A stretch of DNA of 64,000 nucleotides from Archilochus colubris (taxonomy: Eukaryota > Chordata > Aves > Apodiformes > Trochilidae), in contig CM041084.1 in the NCBI GenBank assembly GCA_023079485.1, forward strand, positions 15,342,609-15,406,608, read 5' to 3'. The notes under the pieces are model-generated. The model did not search any database, was not told the origin of the DNA, and saw only the letters and a list, made by a program, of their open reading frames with translations. Positions within the stretch are counted from its first letter, which is position 1. Each line of letters begins with the position of its first letter. Positions 37,651 to 52,332 of this stretch are shown here, piece by piece. The position numbers were made by a program, and so were the translations under genes.

Positions 37651-40600
37651 GTGAAGTCTCACACTAAGAGGAGGAGCTAAAGAGAGGGAAGGGAGACACC
37701 TTGCATGCTGTATGTCTAGTTATATGCTCCACAATGAAGTCTGGGGTTGGGCTTTTATTGCAACAAAATGACACTTTAGGCATTCAGTCAGCCTGTGACC
37801 CATCACAACCTGCAGGTCCTTGGAGCTGAGCAGCAGCCCAGGCAGCCCAGCCCTGGAATGTCTCAGGGAACTGGGGAGAGGTGTGCATTCATCCCTCCCA
37901 AACAGCATCTCAGGGCTTTTCAATCCCTATCTCCAGTTTGTCATTCCTGCATCCTGCAGCCAGCACAACACCTGCAGGAGCTCCAACAAGCACATTGTCT
38001 ATTTTTCTTTGCCCAAGCTGTTTAAGAAATGTTGGTTAGGTCTGGGATGATGAGGAACTTCCAGGGTCCCATTCAAGGCACTCTCTTAGTCAACAGAGAA
38101 GTATTGGCACTTTTACTTAAAACTTTGCAACAACTTCACCCTTCCCATAAGAGTTTCACTCCAACCCTGTTTTTGCTGCTTGCTCATGAAAGGATGACAC
38201 TGTCAGGATTGGTAGAAAACCAGGAGATGGTGATGGGGTGAGAGTGCACCCATTTACACTGCAGGTGAGGCCTGGGGTGGCAGAGCAGGGATCACCCACA
38301 GGGTGGGGGCTGTGGGACCTGCAGGCTGAGCCACATCACCCCAAGCACACAGGGGGAAAAATCCACATGGAGCATGGTTCCTCCTGTGGGAAAGATTTTT
38401 AGACCTCAGTCTTGGGGTCCCACAAGTGCAGACATGGGCTAGCACAGACAAGGCTCCAAAAAGACCAAGGGCTCTGCTGTAGCAGGGCAAGACATTTGAG
38501 AGCATAGGAGGCACAGGATAGGAGCATGGTGCCTCCTTTTTGGTGCAAGAAACTCAGCTCTGTTATTGTAATAAATATTAGCAACCTCACAGTGGTAAGG
38601 GCTGTGCATATGGCTGGCCACCCCCAGAATGGCTGTTTGTGCTTGTACCTTTTGCTAAGTTCCACTGTCTGCAGAGGGCACAGACCTTGTGTTGCACATG
38701 AATAAGTTTCAAGAAAACTTGTTAAGTGCAATTAGAAAAGGATAAGAAGTACCTCTGATGCAATTGCTCAGTCATTTTTTCAAGGAGCAGGACATAATAT
38801 AGCTGGAGACATGCTGCTGAGCAAAGCGTGCTCCATGTACTGGTCTAGCAAACACCTCCTGAACATTTTTTAATGTGACCTGGCAGCAGATCAGGGTAAA
38901 TGGCATGTTCTTTTCGCAGTACTTTGGCCCAAAGTGTGTATTTCAGAGGCTTAAAAGAACAGTCAGTCAATTAAATGTGATAAATGCGGCCATTTGTCAC
39001 CAGCATTTTAGCTTTTCTTTTAAAGTATAAAACGAGATAATGAGCAGAGCTTGAAGAAATCCTCTGTGGTTGTTGGGAGCCAAGGGCACATGATATACAG
39101 AAGGGATTTTCTGCCTCTCCCATCATGAGAATGAGATCTGACAATACTCCCCCACATGACACAGAAATCAGAGACAACGTTAAGAAGGGGGGAAAAAAAT
39201 CACTAATGGGTGGAAAACTAGTGACATGTTGCAATGAAGAAAAGAAATGCACTTAGATAAGGACAAATCTCCCATTCCAAACTTCCTGTTGTAGGTGCTG
39301 GTCAATAGGAACACTAAAGCAGAGGCAGCTTCATAGTAACTTCAGATTACACAAAAGCCACAGGTAGTTCCCAACACATCACCTGCTTAGAAAGAATTCA
39401 GCAGGGTATGGACACATGGGCAGGTAGTGGTCAATGGAAAAGATGGGTTGCCCCTTTCCTCCCTCCAGCACAGGGGGGGGGAAACATGTCTGTGATGGGG
39501 ATGTGAGCTGGGAGGTCATGATTTTTCTCAATCAATCATCAGTTTATACTGAATACATTGAGGCAGAAGTGCCAGTAGTTATGGCTGTGCACAAACATGA
39601 ACAGATATTTAAAGAGATGAGAACCACTGACAGTTTGTCTCTACAACCTATGCTTTATTTATGCTTGTTCTGTGCTGTCCTTGATTTAGTCCTGTCTTCT
39701 TGCAGATATGGACAGCCTCACACATACCTCTGACATTAAATAAGTAATAGACACAGTGCTCAGAAACATAGATTCTAAGATAACTACCCAGTTGCACCAG
39801 CAACAGCAGGTATTGAAGTAACTCAAAGATAAATGATTAAAATCTTATTAGAAGAAAGCATGAAAGAAACAAAATTCCAATCAGGAACCAGAGGAGGAAA
39901 TGCCAAACATGCAGCTGAACTAGAGCCTCTGCATCAGGTTCACCCCAAGTCAATGAGCTTTTGTCTGATAGTTAACTTTGTGCATGGCTTTTGATGGGGC
40001 TCTGGACGGAGGAGGAGTGCCCTCCTCAGAACCAGCCTGTGGCCATCTGCACCCACATGAAGTTTCCAACACTCCTGGTGGCCACCACATTAGTGAGTTC
40101 TGAGCCCAGGGGATTTTTCAAATGGGGTTTCAAACAGGACCAGACCCCTGTACTGCATAAAACTGCTGGACTGAGTGGTCAGCCTGTCCCTGCCTGCCCT
40201 GGAAGCAGTCTCAGTCCCAGCCCAAAGGTTGCCCTAGCTATGGATTGCTGAAAGGTTGGGATAATCCTGCTGAAGCCCTTGGTGGACTGCCCATTTCCTC
40301 TCCTTCCGACTCACTTGCTTCCAAAACAAATTCCTATTGCAATTGCTCAGACCCTTTTAACTCCGCATTCCTGCCTGTAACAGGATCCCTTTTGAAAAGG
40401 AGGTGAACTGATACAACTCGGTTGACTCCAAAGAAAAGGATCCCAAATAATTGTTGGAAACTATTACAAAGAAATACCTCAAAAACAACATCTGAAACTA
40501 AACAGAGCACTGTATGTTTTGTGCACAGTTAGCTGTGAAATGCTGTGTTTTCAAAACCACAGTGACTTAGCACAGGCAGGCAATGGAGATGTGGGAATCA

Positions 40601-43600
40601 GTGCCAATGCCTTTCCCTTCCTCATATGCACACAAAGCCCATGGGATGGCTGCCCGCACCATGAGGTGGTGTAAAGGTGCTGCCACCATCCATTCCACCA
40701 GCAGTACCAGAGTCCCACCAGTACAGTATCTAGCTAGGGCCCCAGGAGTGAATGAACCATTCCTTCTGAAGCAGAGGTTTGCTGGCATCCACCTCATTTG
40801 TCTGGGTGTAGTGAGGAGGATGTGGGGAATGAGGGAGAGGCTCTGACTCGCAAAAGTTCAAACTTACCTCTTCAGGAAGATAGATTTTTACAAGCACTTT
40901 CCACGGTTTTCTTCTTCTTGTGATCTCTACAGAAAGTTCAGCATTTTAAAAACTGAATTATTTTCCCTGAGGAAGGCTTGTTTACAGATCTCTTTTCAAC
41001 ACAGTGTGGATCAGGAACATCAAAGGCAAAGCAAATCTGTCTGCCTGCTCACTTGGATCCATTTGGAGCTGGTCTGGGAAGTTGGAGCTCACCATGCTCT
41101 TCACAGTCTTTTGAAATATTTACTTATCTGACTGACAAGAGACTTATTTAAGAAGTTATGAACTCTGCATTTTCGTGTAAACTATTTACAGTGCCATGAT
41201 TGATGCAGGGTGCTGTTTGGAGAGAGGCAAAACTGATTGTACATACTGGGCCTCGGTTTGAAGAGTTCAGCCCCAGGACTGGGCAGCATTGTACCTAATA
41301 AATAACAACAGTTCATCATTTGGACTCAAGCTGTTTCAGTGCTCATAAAGCCACGCAAACATGGCCAAATTCAACCAATGCTTCTTTGAGCAGACTTTGG
41401 CCATGCAAACACCAGGGACCTCTGTGAGGATGCCCAGTACAGCAGTCACAGTGCTCCCTCTGCTCTTGCCCCAGGCCTATGCTGTCCACAGCTCTCCAGC
41501 ATGTAATGCACAGAAAGAAACAGCTGGGTTTACAGAACTTCAGCCCCCCAAGAGTGCAATGAAATGAGTGAGTTTGCTTCTTCTGGCCCAGCTTCACGCC
41601 ATGGTACATGGGTGGGTTTCCTCAGTTTTGCTTTTTTCAGTGCACTTCCTTGGGTCCCCAGGGGCTCCTGGGAGGAGACATGATTTCTGCTGCAGTGCTC
41701 AGTCACACCACCAAAGTCCTTTCTTTCTGGGTGAATAGCTCCTATTATAGGTGTGCAGGATCATGAGGAAAGCCTATTCCTTGGCAGAAGAGGTGTTTTC
41801 ACCTCCAGTGGAGCAATACAGGAGTGTGATTGCTGTGGCTCCTGGTTGCATGCAGCCCAGCTGCTGAGCCAGAGCTACTGCAGATCAACACAACCCCCCA
41901 CAAGGCATCACAGCAGAAATGGGAGGGCATGAACTAATGCCAAACCAAGAGGCAGTCAGAGGTCTTGAGTCAGTTCAAACTAGAAACAAGTTATTTCATT
42001 TCTAAACCATCAAGATGTTGCATTTTTTTCTGGAATTAAGTGACCTGGACATGTCTGAAACATATTCAGGACCATGCAGCTCCCTCAAATTTTCTGCAAT
42101 TTGACTTTCTGACCTGATTATATACAAAGATAAGGGTATGACTCTCAGAAGCTCCCTTGAAATGCAAACCCTGGGCCCAGTGGAGCCATGTGCAATGCAG
42201 GAGCTATGCAAGAGCTACCACTGAAAGAAAAAAATCTTGTAAGGAGAGGAAGAAAAAGCTGTTTCTTGCTACTAAGCATCTGTTCAGATTGACTAGTACA
42301 GGAAAAAAATTAAAAAGAAAAAAAAAAGCACTTTATTCTCAAAATATACCTTCAGACACATTCACCATGAAAGGTCTAAGCCAGAAGCTGTGAATGAACA
42401 ACGTGAGGAATTTAAAGGAATTTAAACGAATCAACCCTAACAATGACACAAGATGGCTGGGTGGATGCAAGCTGGAAAAAGTCTCCATGTACCCATGAAG
42501 AGAAAAATGTGCTTCCTCTGACCAGAGCAAAATAATGAAGTATTGATTTGGAATTATTGAACTATGATACTGCATCCATGTTGCTGACAATGGCCTTGCC
42601 TGATGGAGAGAAAAGTATAAGGAGGTCTTTCCAGTTCTGACTGGAAAAAGAAAAAGGATGTCTGAGACAGATTTTCCACATATTACATTCACCAGGGGAG
42701 GAAAGTAATGCTCAATGCCCTCCTGATGTTCAAAACTGTTTCTGCAATCATCCTCAGCCACCAGAAAAGGCTAATTGATCCCCCAGCTTCACCAATAGCA
42801 TTTGGTCTCAAAAGAATGTCTTTTTGTTTCGTCTATTGAAATTTGCTCTTAGAACAAGAAGGATCTTGAGCAAAAGGCAGCCTGTCTCTTCCTCCCCAGG
42901 GACCCTCCAGAGAGGCACTGCACTTAGCAGAACAAGTGAAGGTTTCAGGGGGACCTGGGTGACAGCAAGCTTATGGTACCATTTTCAGTCTCCATGGAAA
43001 TATGTTTTGATGTAATTAGTGATGAAGAACTAGGACGAGAATAAAAATTATTCAAAAAAGCTCTGGTACTTCTCCCCCATTTGGCTCCCGTGATTAAACC
43101 CACACAGAGCCTAGAACAGGGAGATGAGTCTCAATTATAGTTAAGGAACAGCATAATGAATTATCTCCTTTGCACTTACTTTAGCTGGTGAGTAATCCAA
43201 TTTCTACCAGACCCATATTAACTACAGAGATTTTGCCAGTATCTGATTCATCAAGATGCTGGAAGGATATAGAATTAGAAATGCAGAAGAGTGGCTGCAG
43301 CTCTCCACCACTTATTCTTAAATATGGATAATTTCAGGCAAACATTTTAACATATAACACTGCTACAACCAACGCTTCTGTGAAATCTACCTGCAGCTAA
43401 AATTAAATAGCAACTCATGGCCTGCTGAGTGAAGCGTTAGGATTCTCCCTTTTATGTACAATATGAAGATCTTTTTATTTTGGATGGTGAGTGTTTCTTA
43501 GATTCATGGACTTCAACTGAATAGCACAGTGTGGTTTATGTGTTTTGAAGGTCTTATGATCAGAAAATATCCAGAACTGAAGGTTTGGAAGTTAAAATTC

Positions 43601-43961
43601 AAGTAATATTGAAAGGTATCAGCAGACTCAGCATCACTCCCTGGCTGGCAAGAGACACAGAAAGCATCCCTGTGTTTCCAGTCCCAGACATTGGGTGGGG
43701 AACAGACAGCCCCCAGGGCAGTTCTCCTGCTTTTGAAAGGATCCTGTTTCTGGAAGCTTACATGGTTGTTGAGTTCCTGAGACAGAAACAATATGACTGC
43801 TAAAACTCTGCCTTGCAACTCAGGTGGCTGCTTGCATGATCTGAGAGTTGGGCCTGTAACTCCCGTGGAGCAGGCTCTGGATTTCTGAGCTGTGGGATCT
43901 GCCACCTTGGCAGAAGGAGCTGCTGGCCCACAGCATGGCAGCAAAAAGCAGTTCAACTAAA

Positions 43962-43997
43962 TGAAAAGAAAAAAAAAAAAAGAAAAGAAAAGAAAGA
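43962..43997. repeat. A-rich tract with GAAAA units
   Basis: A run of 13 A flanked by GAAAAG-type repeats. A simple repeat. Confidence 0.85.
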
Positions 43998-46900
43998 TTG
44001 GGGTCTTTTTTTAGGTCTTTTATAAAAGCCAGTCATGTGCAGCAATTTATAAAGAGCTCAAGGGATGTTATTTTTTAAATAAATATTTAAAGGAGATTCC
44101 TCTCAATTTAAACAAGTGAGCTATAGCATGTGGAAAGCATCGTTTGATTACCCACATGCAAGAGGCCAGAGGAAATTGTTATGAACAAAGGTGTCAGAAG
44201 AGTAGAAAGCTGTTTCATTTGATTCTGCTTCTCCAAGACAGGTCATTGAAAACCTCACTTCTGCCCAGTGCCAAAGTGTGGCAGAGGTACAAACCCAGGC
44301 AGTGCCAGCAGTGGATGCACTGTGCAAAAAAGCCAGTCTGCAGCTGGCATTTTGTCTGATGAGGTGGCTGTGGAGAGAAGTGAGGGCAGGGTTTAGCTGA
44401 GCAGGTGACAGCCTGCCTGGCAGCTAGAGACCCAACATGCAGCAGCAGGACTGTGGGCCCCAGGGGAAGGGGACAAAGTGGGTTTGGCTGGTGATGTGTG
44501 GCCCATCACTGTGTTGGCCAGTCTTCAGCAGACACACAGCACAGCCTGCATACCAGGGGGATGCACATTGCAGCATGGCTTCACATTAGAACACTGCTAG
44601 GTTGGGTTGGGGCTCAGGGATGACAACTCAGGTGAGAGTTTGTTGTGCTCTGCAGGTACAGATCTGGAGTCACCTTATGCAGTGGGCACAGCCAAAGCTC
44701 AATGCCATGTACTGCCAACAGAGGTTGGATACAAGCAGGTCCTTTCTGCCCTCCAGGGAGGAAATGCCAAGGGTATAAACAGCCAATCAACAACAAAGAA
44801 GAGAAAAGAAGAGAAAGAAATGAGATATTCACTGCTGAGGGACAAAGCATCTAAATAAAAGGGGGAAAAAATCTCACATATAGATTCGAACTATGGAATT
44901 GACAAGAGTTTTGCAAATGAATTGATAGAAAAGGACTTAGGGGAACCCATGACAATTACCTCAGGGTGGGAAACTTGAATTTATGTCTGTGTAGAGGTTT
45001 CCCAAATGGTCTTCACCAGTGAAAAGGACTGAAATTCTCATCTGCCTCACCCTGTGCTAGTCTTCTGATAAATGTAAGGCCTTTGTCTTATATCAGAAAA
45101 GAGTTTTTCCTTTCCTGTATAACTGTGTATTTACTCCCCTTCTGAATTTAAGTCACAAGCCAATAGGGCACCAAATAAATCACTTTTCCAAAGTGTCCCT
45201 GAAACTGGGGGATTCAGCAAAGGTCATGTAGTCTGCGTGACACCTATTTTATTGTTGCACCTGAAGACATGGCAAATTCCCTGTATGCTACAGGACAGTT
45301 CTGGTATAAAACAAAACTGTTTGGGTTATCAAGATGGTTGCTACAAGAGTACTCATGCAGGGCTGTACCTTGGTAGGAGAGAAAATCTGGCCACCCATTC
45401 ATGAACTAACTTCTTTACCCTATGCCATGTCACTGGACAACAGATGAACAGGAAGACAAATTTGTATCTGGGGTAAACCCACAGGAACTAAGCAAGCTTC
45501 TCTCAGGGCTGGGATCAATCTGGTTCTTTCCAGAAACTCAGGACCCGGGCATGGCTCAGGACAGAAGACCTAGCCCATGCAATCTGTGGAGACACAGGGG
45601 TCTGTGGAGTAGGTCAAAGCAGACAATTTGGAAGAAAAACATTAATTTCTGAGACAAAATAGTTCATAATTCATGAATATTTGGAAACAAATGAGAAATA
45701 GGAACTACACAAAGGGCTTGTTTTGTTCATTGAGGAACCTCAGAATTAATTGCATGTACTTTAGTTTCCTGCAAAGACTAAGTCCTGGGGCACAGTGTTG
45801 TGATTGTTGAACTAATAATGTCACGCATACTGGCTTAATTCAGACCAAAACTGTAGATGGGATATAGTCAGTAACTAGCTGGGAATAGAAGTGGGATAGG
45901 GGCAGGGTGTGAGTCTCAAGTAGGTCAAGCAATTCATCAAGCCATGAAAGTTTTGGGTTAGTACCCTTGAGGTAACCTCACACACCTGGGCTGTGTGCAG
46001 TGAAAGGAGCTGGCTGGACCAGCCAGGATTGCAGATAAAGAGGCAGCCCCTCTTCCAGAGCTGTGCAATAAACCTTGTGCACAGACCTGACTGCTTCATT
46101 CCTGATGTTGCTCCGCACTTGTAATCATCACATCAAAGTTGTATTAGCAACAACTTCCCAGATTTGTTTCTTTCGTGACAGCTTCCACAAGGACATCCCC
46201 ATTAAGCATGTCTGGTCCTTTGGGTGTCAGCCTCCACTCCATCCATCCACTCTCATCCAGCTTCCAAGTTTATGGCACAGCTTGACACAGTGTTCAGACA
46301 AGCATATTCTTGGTCTGTTTTTTTTTACATGATGCTTGGGGCAGCTGCTCAAAAGCATCCAGCACTCCTTTTCCTTTTCTGTTTCATCTCTCCTGCAAAC
46401 CCCTGTTTCAAACTCCTTCTTGTGACACTCTTGACAGAGGCAAGACTGTTGATTTGCAGCACGACCTGTCATACTGGCCAACACTGTTCCACAACTTCTT
46501 AGCACTCCTTCATCTCTCAGTACTCATCTGTGGGCTGCTCTGGTCTACAGATAGTATACAGGTAGGCTCACAGCTTCTGTGGAACAAGAGCTGTTCTTTT
46601 TGTCTTGATTTCTACACTGTCTCACACAGAGGAGTTTTGGTGTGTGCATGGAGCTCCCAGGAGCTGATAAAGATGACAGAACTTCACATCCTGGCTTTAT
46701 GGAAGGAGACCTATATGGAATGCTCCATATCCTGTAGCCATAAAAGAAGCTGAGGAAATCACCTCTCTTTGCCACTCCAGCAGGTGTGGAAACAAGCAGA
46801 CTGCAGCTCCCTATCTTTCAATGTGGAAATAACATCAAGTGGCAAAATGGAAACCCTGACATTTCACCATCTGTCTGCAAATGCTGCATATATATTGCAT

Positions 46901-48370
46901 ACAAAAATAGGCTGTAAGAATATGGTTAAGACTAAAGAACTCATGAGGCAAGAGATGCCAGAATTAGGGCTCCCTTGTGCTATGTGTTATGATACACTTA
47001 TTAATTAGAAGATCACACAGTATTTTGCCAGAGGTCTCAGCTTTATCTCATGGTACAGGATGACCTGTCTGTACTGCAGAAGATGTTATATAGGATTCTG
47101 TCTTTTCCCTAGTTTTAAGTGCAATCTGAGGCTGCATTTGTGAGTGCTCCTCTCAATAAAAATGACTCATTTTCCCAACACTGAGAAAATTCCAGTGGCA
47201 CACATCCCTCTAGTATCTGTGTGTTCCACATGTGTCTCTGAGCTCTGGTAACTCTGACAGGGGTGTATTGCTGCTTTAGCCACTTGAACAAAACAGAAAT
47301 GGAGGGAAGAGGCAGGCATGCAAGCAAACAGCTCAATTACATTTGTCACCCGTTTGTCAGTGTTGTGGCTTGATTGCCCACCCTGGCTGTCCCCACAACT
47401 GTGGCCTTCCCTATACCCATGCCTTAACCCACCTTTGTAGGCTTCACTGGTCCCACAGCCCCAGCTTCAGGGCTGTGAGCTGGAACCATAGGGTGGGCAA
47501 CAGACATGGTTGGGGCTGGGACTGTGCATCTGTCGACACAGGACATGCTCAAGGCAGAACATTCATCTACTTCCACCCCAGGAGCAAGTAGCCAGAGCTG
47601 GGGTCTCAGGGCATGTGCAAGCAGGGGGCACACGCCACAGCTACTGCCTGTGGAATGGAGAAAGCCTCAGTGTAATCTGGCACAAAAAACCCTGCAAGGA
47701 GAGCAGGACTGAAGCCAGTTCTGCAAGGAAATGTTCTTCCCAAAAAGAGACTGGGTACAGGGCAGGGGCAGCTTAGGTTTCCCATCAGGCTCTGGCACAT
47801 TCAGACTTTCCCTGTGGCTCACACATTGACACAAATCTTCCTGCCACATTTCTGAGCCCTCCAAGCCCCTGGCTCCTCAGTTGCACCATGTAGTCCCATC
47901 CTAGTCCCATCCCATCCTTCAGCTTTAGCATCCCTTTGGTAGCAGACCTTCCCTTTGCCCATCCTCTCCAGCATCCCTGCTTGTCCCCTGGCTGTGCAGG
48001 GCAGGTGTCAAAATAAGAGTGCTGTTTCCCAGACACTTTTCCAGTGCACAATCTTTCTGCCCTGAGCAGTGCTACAGGGAGAGCCCAGCTTCATTCTGCT
48101 CCTGAGGCTAGGGATGGCTTTGGGCTGCAGTGAGGGGATAAAGGTAGCTCAGTCCCTGCAGAGTTGCAGTGGAGCAGCAGGAATGTGGTAGCACTGAATG
48201 GGTGCACAGTATCACTGGGGTCAGCACTGGGAGAAGCCAGGATGCTGGGATGAGCTCACTTAAGGGGGGAAGAAATCTCCGCAGATTTTGACTACTGATC
48301 CCTAGCACATCCCTCATAAGTTGCCCTCAAGAGCTTTCACTAAGTCAAATTGGAGGAAATTTACTATGTT

Positions 48371-48397
48371 AAAAAAAAAAAGTAATAAAAAAAAAAA
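48371..48397. repeat. Paired A runs
   Basis: Two runs of 11 A separated by GTAAT. Low complexity. Confidence 0.85.
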
Positions 48398-49869
48398 TCT
48401 CAGTCCTGACACAAAGTTGCCAAATTTCAGATCTCTACTCCAAAAAGTGGAGGGCTAAGAACTATCCAAGGAAGGGATCACCAGTTTCCCCACTCCTGTT
48501 TCTTCCTTTTTTTTTTTTCCAATTGGACAACAATGCCTTTTTCCCTATGCTCATTCTTGGAAATGGCTGGACAATTTTGGCTGGTTTTTCCAGCAAAGAA
48601 CTTAGCCTGAGGCAGATAATCAAGTTGAAAGAACTCAGTCTAAACGGTTCAAGTCTGGCAAAGTCATAAGCAAGTGCAAATGTGGTCTTCTAGCAGGACA
48701 CAAATGAGTAACCTTAGTCATAGGAGCTGCACACAATCCCACCCTTGACGCATTCAAAGTTATAATAGCTGATGATGCTGTTCCATTCAGGTGCGACTTA
48801 TCACGATTCAGATATGTCAACAGGAAAAAAGATTTAACTCAGTCATCCCACTGAGACTTCCCACACCCCTTCCTACTCAAACATCTCTTCCCATATAACA
48901 ACTGGTTGTACAAAAAACCCCACAGTTCCCTCGCCTCCAGTATTTATATTTTAACTTCTGCTTCTTGGATAGAGTCAGCTCATACTAAAATGGGATTACT
49001 CTCTGAACTAACATATTCAAAATTAATAAAAGAAATAAAGCAATACACTCCTCTGGCAGGTTCCCATGCATATTTTCCATAAAAGTTAATTTTTCCACAT
49101 GAACAAATTTTGAGTATGTGGGGGATTTGCACTGAATCTTGATACAGAGCTTAGAATTCTTGGCACTGCTTGGGATGTTAAAATTACATCAGCTCCATTT
49201 TCTATACTGAAATTTTATAGTTACTGCCTGACCACATTTCTTTGTTCTGCACACATCCTCTCTCTTCTGAGCTGCCTCTGCTGTACAGGAGTGTCATGAA
49301 AAGCCACATGTTTTTATTCCTCACATCCCTTCCTGCTCGTCCCCACATCAGACACCCAAGTGATAAAGCTGCATTTCTTCCTCCAGGACAAAGCAGCATT
49401 GTGGGTTCAAGGGGCAAGGGCACCTTTGCCAGCCAAGAGGCTTCCCCACATCATGGAAGCTCTGTGCTGTGAGGGACCTGGTGTGCCAAGCAAGGTCCTC
49501 CTCTTTTCTCTGGAGTAACAGAGGAGTAGACTGTGTGCAACTGGGGCGGCACAGTGTGGGACACTGGGGATCAGGAGAGATCAATTATTGCAGTCAGGAC
49601 AGTTCAAAAACCCCAGTCTCTCTCAAGGAAGGGAAGGGAGAGTGGAAAGAAGTGAAAGAGGAAAGGGAGCATCTCCAGGTAGGAGACAAGGCTTTCTCCA
49701 GCACTGGCGGGGTAGAGCCTTGAGCAGTTCGTTCTGTGCTGCCTTGACAGAGGGAAAGCACAAGTGGGCCCCTGTCCCCCCCAAAAACCCACCAAAAAAC
49801 ACAGGAGTGGCAGCATTGTTTAAAATTAAACTGAGCAATTAATCTGAGTAATGGGGTTGTTACAGTACC

Positions 49870-50620
49870 CAGCAGTGAGCACCGCGAACCTCGGCGCAGG
49901 GAGGAGCAGGGGTGTCGGGGCCGGGAGAGTTAAACTGGCCCCCGGCACTGGGAGAGAGGTTCCACGAACATTAGCACAGGCATCACGCTTGTTTCCTGGA
50001 TTTCAAATAAAAGAAGGTTTCAAGGAAAAGTTGATGCTTTCCTACATCCCCCTGTGACTTGGAAAGCACTAAGAGCAAATGAAGTCAGTTAACTCTCCGG
50101 CGCCCCGCATCCAAACCTTTCTGCGAGCACCCGCCCCTGCGCCCGGGCTGTCAGAGCAGCGCTGGCATCTGCTCTGTAAACAGGCTCCGTGCCATCCTCC
50201 GGCACAGCCCCAGCCTCCCGCACGGGGATTACAGCAGCTGGGCCAGCCTAGGAGGGACTATACCTGATAGTCAACAAAATGTCAGTTTTGCTTTAATCTG
50301 GCTCGATCACAAGAGAAGGCAGGTCTGTTATTTCCTACCTTGCTGACACGCTCAGCCTCCCCAGTGTGTCACCGAGAATTGCTGCCGCTTGCTTCTCTGT
50401 GCAAGATTATAATTTCATCATTTAACTGCCATATGGAAATAGCCACAAAACCAGATTAACACAAAGATTGTGATGCCATTTGCCAAACACTTCTTGCTCC
50501 GTAAGCAACAAAATATTTACAATCACATTAGCGGCGTTTTCGCAGTCACAGTTAATGTGCTCCTCTACATGCACATGCGGCCACACACAGAATGCAGAAA
50601 ATCTTTACCTTGCATGCCTG
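49870..50620. promoter_or_regulatory. Isolated CpG-enriched patch; candidate distal promoter or conserved regulatory element
   Basis: By hand I count about 20 CpG in 49861-50240, against roughly one per 100 bp or fewer around it. GC-rich words include CACCGCGAACCTCGGCGC and CGCCCCTGCGCCCGGGC. The adjoining 50280-50620 is less GC-rich but still CpG-containing (for example TAGCGGCGTTTTCGCAG) and looks unlike the decayed sequence nearby. No convincing first-exon donor was found on the minus strand. It lies about 44 kb upstream of JCAD exon 2 and could serve a longer JCAD isoform, an unrelated transcript, or an enhancer. Confidence 0.5.
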
Positions 50621-51719
50621 GAGGAGAGAGCCTGGTTTCTTCTCATGGATCAGAAGGAGGATGAAAAACAAACCCGAGAAAGATCCTTTAACAGACTCAT
50701 CTGCTGAGAGTTGTCTAAATCCCAAGCCTGCTCCCGCTAGCAGCTCTTAAGTTTTGCTCTGAATAGAGGCTGTGTTTTAACCACAGGATTTCTAGTCATG
50801 GGGGAGGAGAGATGGATTAGGTACATTTGCAATCTAATGCTTCACGTTTACCTCAACTGAAATGAACTACTTTAAACCCGAAGTAAATAAGTACTGCAAA
50901 GATATAAATTTCAAGAGCCTACTAGCCAATTATGCTTAAACTAACATGCTAAATAACTGTGGAAAATTCCAGAAGAGTAAGATAACATACTTTTGTGTTC
51001 TTTCCTAAATAAAAGGCATGTGTGGAATTTCATGCTAGATAGTCCAAGTGAGGGGCAGCAGATGAACTGTGTAAACTAACCTATGTAAGGTGTTGTGCCT
51101 TGTAAAAAAAATACTAACACCTGTTAGCATGGATTTCTGCAGATGTCCACGCAGTTTGGCTTTTCATGGCTAGTAAAAAGTATAGATTTCAATCTCATAC
51201 TTCAAAAGAATAAATAAAGCTCTTTAGAGAAAAAGAAGCAACATTTTGAAAGGCCATGAGGTATGCAGTTCTGTGGGAACAAATATTATCATGCAGAATA
51301 AGTGTCATCCCCAACAGAGGTGTAAGCTTGATACCTGCCTTGCACCTCACAGAATGCTATGGAGATTATTAAACTCCAGGAAAAAATATTGCAGCCAGGA
51401 AACTAGTTTGAGGGTTTTGTTGTTGAATCCATCTCAAACTCTGCCTTTATTTCCTGGTTTATGATGTTTTGGTGCTGCAGCTGCTGTAGTTGCAAAGCAT
51501 GGCTACAGTCCAAGCTTCCAAGGCCACCTCACAGATGATGGAAAAGAGATGCATTATCATTAAAGAGGCATGATTTGTAAATAAAATGCATTCTTTAACT
51601 TTGGGCTGAATTGAAGCAAAAAACTAGAAGAAATGGGCACAAATTCCAATTTGTATTTGAGAAGAAAGGTTTCAGGAACACCAGTTTAATTCCATTTTAA
51701 ATAAAACCTGGCTCTATAA

Positions 51720-51792
51720 ATAACCTTATCTTACACTTACATAATGCTCTTCATCCCAGAGCGTTCCCAAGTGCTTTGCAGATGTAATCATC
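51720..51792 (-). mobile_element. Possible ancient SINE/LINE 3'-tail fragment
   Basis: ATAATGCTCTTCATCCCAGA then CCAAGTGCTTTGCAGATG resembles the 'ctttcatcccaaag...gctttacaga' tail common to very old vertebrate repeats. Short and weak. Confidence 0.35.
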
Positions 51793-52332
51793 CCTTCTGA
51801 AAACCTCCAGCAGACATCCCACCCTGGCATGGAGGGAGGCAGCAGAGCATCCAGCTGCAGCACTGCTGGCTCCGTCCATTGTCCATTGGCAGGAGCTGGC
51901 AGCTGGTCAGGGCATCACAGCCAGCTCCCTGCTCCTGGGATGCTGGCTGGGAGCACAGGGCATCAGCTTCTTGGGCCACCTCTGCTGGCTGCAAGAGATC
52001 AGCTCTGATGTACTGGTCTGGTGTTTTTCATGACCAGTAGTGGTTAAGAGTTTGTCACCCAGGTGAGCCTACAGGGTCCCAGAATGGACTAGAGCATCTC
52101 TGGAGATGTTAGCCTGCTTCCCAGAGCCCATCATTCTGAGCTTCCCTTAGTGCCTGACTCAGCCTGGCTCATCTGAGATTGATTTTTTGCATGATAGGCA
52201 ACTGCAATCCCAAGCTGCTGGGATCCCAAGCATCTGTGCCACAGGCAGGGCTGTGCACCTGAGCTAGGAGCAAAATGTCCCCAAACTTCCCATCAGCATG
52301 CCTCTGGCCTATTAATGAACTTCTCCTTGGGA

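Larger units (their letters stand above)
37651..49860. other. Region without recognised genes
   Basis: Twelve kilobases with only short chance frames (up to 147 codons) and no recognised exons. A-rich tracts occur at 42301-42328, 43962-43997 and 48371-48397. Unrecognised ancient repeats may be present. Confidence 0.55.

Noticed and set aside
46310..46753. 147-codon plus-strand frame, Cys/Ser/Leu-rich
   Set aside because: No family resemblance and overlapping open frames on the other strand; treated as chance.
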